Below are positions 62,065 through 64,000 of a stretch of DNA of 64,000 bases, in pieces. This DNA comes from Terrabacter sp. Root85 (GTDB taxonomy: Bacteria > Actinomycetota > Actinomycetes > Actinomycetales > Dermatophilaceae). The DNA lies in the NCBI RefSeq assembly GCF_001429185.1, contig NZ_LMIW01000001.1:293633-357632 (forward strand). Reading direction: 5' to 3'. The number at the start of each line of letters is the position of its first letter. Position 1 is the first letter of the stretch. The notes under the pieces were generated by a model. The model did not search any database. It was not told where the DNA came from and worked only from the letters and a program-made list of their open reading frames with translations. The position numbers were made by a program, and so were the translations under genes.

Positions 62065-62505
62065 TCAGAGCTCGACGCCCTCGCCGAAACGGCCGCGGGC
62101 CTCGTGCGGGATGAGCGGCTTCTCGGCCCGGACCTTGAGCTCCTGGACGGCCCACGAGTTGCCGTCCGGGTCGGAGAAGCCGAAGAACGTACCCCCGTCG
62201 CGCGGGTCGATGACCTGGACCTCGGAGCACTCGACGCCCCGGCCGACGAGCTCCGCGTGCGCCGCGGCGGCGTCGGACACGACGAGCTGGATGCCGTGCA
62301 GCGACCCCGGCGCCATGGCCTTCTGCGAGGGCAGGTCGCCGATGACGATCGAACACCCCGACCCGCGCGGCGTGAGCTGCGCGACGTGCATGTGCTCGTT
62401 CCTCGTGTCGTGGTCGAGGGCGAACCCGACCTGGTCGCGGTAGAAGGCGATCGCGGCCCCGAGGTCGCTGACCGGCACGATGACGACCTCGAGCGTCCAG
62501 TCCAC
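62065..62505 (-). CDS. VOC-superfamily (glyoxalase/bleomycin-resistance-like) protein
   Basis: A 146-residue VOC protein built of two beta-alpha-beta-beta-beta units: VVIVPVSDLGAAIAFYRDQVGFALDHD, later HGIQLVVSDAAAAHAELVGRGVECSE and FGFSDPDGNSWAVQEL. Metal-dependent lyase, isomerase or binding functions occur in this family; which applies here is not visible. The GTG at 62505 follows the stop of the AHSA1 gene by 5 bp, so it is third in the arsR-AHSA1-VOC operon. Confidence 0.85.
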   Translation of the reverse strand: MDWTLEVVIVPVSDLGAAIAFYRDQVGFALDHDTRNEHMHVAQLTPRGSGCSIVIGDLPSQKAMAPGSLHGIQLVVSDAAAAHAELVGRGVECSEVQVIDPRDGGTFFGFSDPDGNSWAVQELKVRAEKPLIPHEARGRFGEGVEL

Positions 62506-62510
62506 GGCGC

Positions 62511-63023
62511 TCAGCCCTGGGCCGAGGCGGACGCGGATGCGGATGCAGAGGCCGACGCGGCGACGAGCTCCTCGAGCCGCTCGTAGCCCTGGGCCATGCC
62601 CTGCTCCATGCCGCTCTCGACCATCATGTCGCGACCCTCGACCGTGCGGCCGATGCTGCGGCCCTCGAGCCGGCAGCGACCGTCGCCCAGGTCGACGAAG
62701 TGCATGAACTCGATGGCGACCTCGTCGGGCGCGCCCTCGAACTCGAAGGTCTGGACGGCGAAGTCGTTGTCGCGGACCGTGTGGAACGTGCCGTGGAAGC
62801 CGTAGACGTTGTCGCCGTCGCGGTGGGTGTAGCGGTAGCCGCCGCCGGACGTGAAGTCCCAGCGCTCGATCTGCATCTCGTAGCCCCGCGGGCCGAGCCA
62901 CTGGCGGACGAGCTCGGGGTCGCGGTGGGCGTTGAACACGGCCTCGACGGGGGCGTCGAACTCGCGGGTGAAGTCGATCCACGGCACGCCGGCGGGGATG
63001 TCGAGGGTGAGTGAGTTGGTCAT
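62511..63023 (-). CDS. SRPBCC/AHSA1-family protein with Ala-Ser repeat tail
   Basis: A 170-residue START-like protein: WIDFTREFDAPVEAVFNAHRDPELVRQWLGPRGYEMQIERWDF, then GGGYRYTHRDGDNVYGFHGTFHTV. This is the pattern of AHSA1 proteins coupled to ArsR-type regulators. The last 17 residues are a run of alternating Ala and Ser, coded by a 6-bp-type repeat, and look disordered. Function unknown. The ATG at 63023 overlaps the regulator stop by 4 bp. Confidence 0.85.
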   Translation of the reverse strand: MTNSLTLDIPAGVPWIDFTREFDAPVEAVFNAHRDPELVRQWLGPRGYEMQIERWDFTSGGGYRYTHRDGDNVYGFHGTFHTVRDNDFAVQTFEFEGAPDEVAIEFMHFVDLGDGRCRLEGRSIGRTVEGRDMMVESGMEQGMAQGYERLEELVAASASASASASASAQG

Positions 63024-63409
63024 GACTGCTGCTCCTTGTCGGTGTTCTGCGTGGTTGCCGCAGGTGCTGCGGGTGGGGTGCTGCGCTCGAGCACGGCATC
63101 GAGCGACCGGAACCGCTGCTCGGCGGCGAGCCGGTAGCGGTCGATCCAGGCCGTCATCGCCTCGAGGCGAGCGGCCTCGAGGTGGACCGGGCGGCGCTGG
63201 GCGTCGCGGGTCCGGCTCACCAGGCCGGCCAGCTCGAGCACCTGGATGTGCTTGCTGACGGCCTGCTTGCTGATCTCGAACGGTTCGGCGAGCTCGTTGA
63301 CGGTCGCCGCGCCCCGGCTGAGGCGGGCGATGATGGCGCGCCGGACGGGATCGGCCAGGGCCGCGAAGGCGCGGTCGAGGTCCGCATCCGAGACGGGCGA
63401 GAGAATCAT
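63020..63409 (-). CDS. ArsR-family regulator of the AHSA1/VOC operon
   Basis: A 129-residue winged-helix protein. The DNA-binding region is ATVNELAEPFEISKQAVSKHIQVLELAGLVSRTRD. It has no cysteine motif for metals, unlike the two ArsR copies in the arsenic island, and belongs to the branch that stands beside AHSA1 genes. It probably senses a stress or metabolite. ATG at 63409 is behind AAGGAG (10 nt); a TTG two codons upstream is an alternative. It is the first gene of a three-gene operon. Confidence 0.88.
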   Translation of the reverse strand: MILSPVSDADLDRAFAALADPVRRAIIARLSRGAATVNELAEPFEISKQAVSKHIQVLELAGLVSRTRDAQRRPVHLEAARLEAMTAWIDRYRLAAEQRFRSLDAVLERSTPPAAPAATTQNTDKEQQS

Positions 63410-63410
63410 G

Positions 63411-63452
63411 GTCAACTAACTCCTTGATCAACTAATACATTGATTAAAACTC
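63411..63452. promoter_or_regulatory. AT-rich promoter with TTAGTTGA repeats before the arsR-AHSA1-VOC operon
   Basis: On the leftward strand TTAGTTGA occurs twice, 16 bp apart (about 63424-63440), and ATCAA/TTGAT forms an inverted repeat. This A+T-rich patch stands out in G+C-rich DNA and is the likely promoter and operator of the operon. Confidence 0.45.
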
Positions 63453-63582
63453 ACGAACGTCACCCCGTCAACCCCCCTTCCGACGAGCCTCGCGACCCAC
63501 CCACCGAGCGGGCGCCGTCGAGTCGCGCACGCGGCATACGCAAGCACTCGATGTCCGCAGGTGCGGGTGTAGGGTCACGGTC

Positions 63583-63978
63583 ATGCCGCATCTGCGTATC
63601 ACCGAGGCCGCCTCCCTCCTCGGCGTCTCCGACGACACCGTGCGTCGCATGGTCGACTCCGGCCGTCTCGACGGGTCCACCGACGACGCCGGCCGCCGGA
63701 CCGTGGACGGCGCCCAGCTCGCAGCCGTGGCCCAGGAGCTCGCGCATCCGGCTGCGGTCGGCACCATCGGGGGTGCGTCCGCCCGCAACCGGATGCGCGG
63801 AATCGTCACCGCCATCACGAAGGACACCGTCATGGCCAAGGTCGAGCTCCAGTGCGGGCCGTTCCGCATCGTCTCGCTGCTCTCGAGCGAGTCCGTCGAC
63901 GACCTCGCGCTCGAGGTCGGTTCCGTCGCCGTCGCCAGCGTCAAGTCGACCCACGTCGTCGTGGAGGTCCCCGCATGA
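63583..63978 (+). CDS. HTH-TOBE protein (molybdenum-pterin binding MopI-like)
   Basis: A 131-residue protein. An N-terminal MerR/excisionase-type HTH (RITEAASLLGVSDDTVRRMVDSGRL) is joined to a C-terminal TOBE domain of about 65 residues (SARNRMRGIVTAITKDTVMAKVELQCG). The combination is that of molybdate-responsive or molybdenum-binding regulators near modABC. The ATG of the next gene overlaps its stop by ATGA, so it probably heads a transport operon that runs off the window. Confidence 0.8.
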   Translation: MPHLRITEAASLLGVSDDTVRRMVDSGRLDGSTDDAGRRTVDGAQLAAVAQELAHPAAVGTIGGASARNRMRGIVTAITKDTVMAKVELQCGPFRIVSLLSSESVDDLALEVGSVAVASVKSTHVVVEVPA

Positions 63979-64000
63979 GCACGCCGCTCCCCCGAACCCC
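63975..64000 (+). CDS. start of the next gene, cut by the right edge
   Basis: An ATG overlaps the stop of the HTH-TOBE gene (ATGA) and reads on for eight codons, M-S-T-P-L-P-R-T, to the edge. The setting suggests a molybdate-binding protein (modA) or similar, but too little is visible to judge. Confidence 0.4.

Overview
The window is high-G+C chromosomal DNA from an actinomycete. GTG and ATG starts are both common, many genes overlap by 4 bp (ATGA or GTGA), and the gene content is typical of the group: an Lsr2 nucleoid protein, a WXG100 protein, a DUF3263 protein, a CIRCE-controlled groEL2 ending in a Gly/Met tail, an IdeR-type iron box, a LAL-type LuxR regulator and several GNAT, DinB and NUDIX genes. 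The overall look, including a heavily repeated word CGGCATAC, suggests Micrococcales and perhaps Intrasporangiaceae. That family placement is inference, not shown by the sequence. I see no transposase, integrase or CRISPR array.

Layout. 1-5862: the end of an SLC13-type transporter, a flippase-like membrane protein with a small partner, a 1009-residue LAL regulator and a tiny Cys-rich protein. 5891-13702: an arsenic-resistance island made of two divergent units, (MFS + ArsO-like flavoprotein) <> arsR1 and (acr3-arsA-arsC-dinB) <> arsR2, which share an operator-like 13-mer. 13719-21092: aldo-keto reductase, a frameshifted SDR gene, an HxlR regulator with a clean palindromic operator opposite a SRPBCC gene, a DUF202 pair, and an MMPL exporter opposite its TetR regulator with two operators. 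21161-29349: a large membrane alpha/beta-hydrolase opposite a HerA-like ATPase, the iron ABC system fbpABC with an IdeR box, and lsr2. 29419-34903: a phytanoyl-CoA-dioxygenase-type oxygenase opposite a LacI-type regulator and a compact catabolic operon of two Gfo/Idh/MocA dehydrogenases and a sugar-phosphate isomerase-like protein, closed by a strong terminator.

34969-47790: Hsp20, a GAF-ANTAR regulator, a secreted subtilisin, a DUF664 protein, a frameshifted PAP2 phosphatase, tRNA-Tyr, a YajQ-family protein, a DUF4031-NUDIX fusion, a WXG100 protein, groEL2 with two CIRCE elements, a HIT protein and a Pro/Ser/Thr-rich membrane protein. 47895-64000: an MBL hydrolase, an AbiEi-DUF559-type gene sitting between two copies of a 51-bp palindromic element, an S58 peptidase, GNAT, DUF3263, a PLP decarboxylase, HAD and nagA, ung with a SGNH hydrolase, a secreted M6 metalloprotease, gabT, a RibD-C reductase, a VOC/AHSA1/ArsR trio and the start of what may be a molybdate locus.

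The two most interesting signals are (i) the pair of near-identical 51-bp palindromes bracketing the DUF559-type gene, whose outer arms differ but still pair, and (ii) the octamer CGGCATAC, found 29 times by eye on both strands, in all three reading frames through rare codons, and in intergenic inverted pairs that make hairpins. The second pattern resembles DNA-uptake words known from other bacteria, but no function is shown here. All coordinates and counts were read by eye from the sequence.
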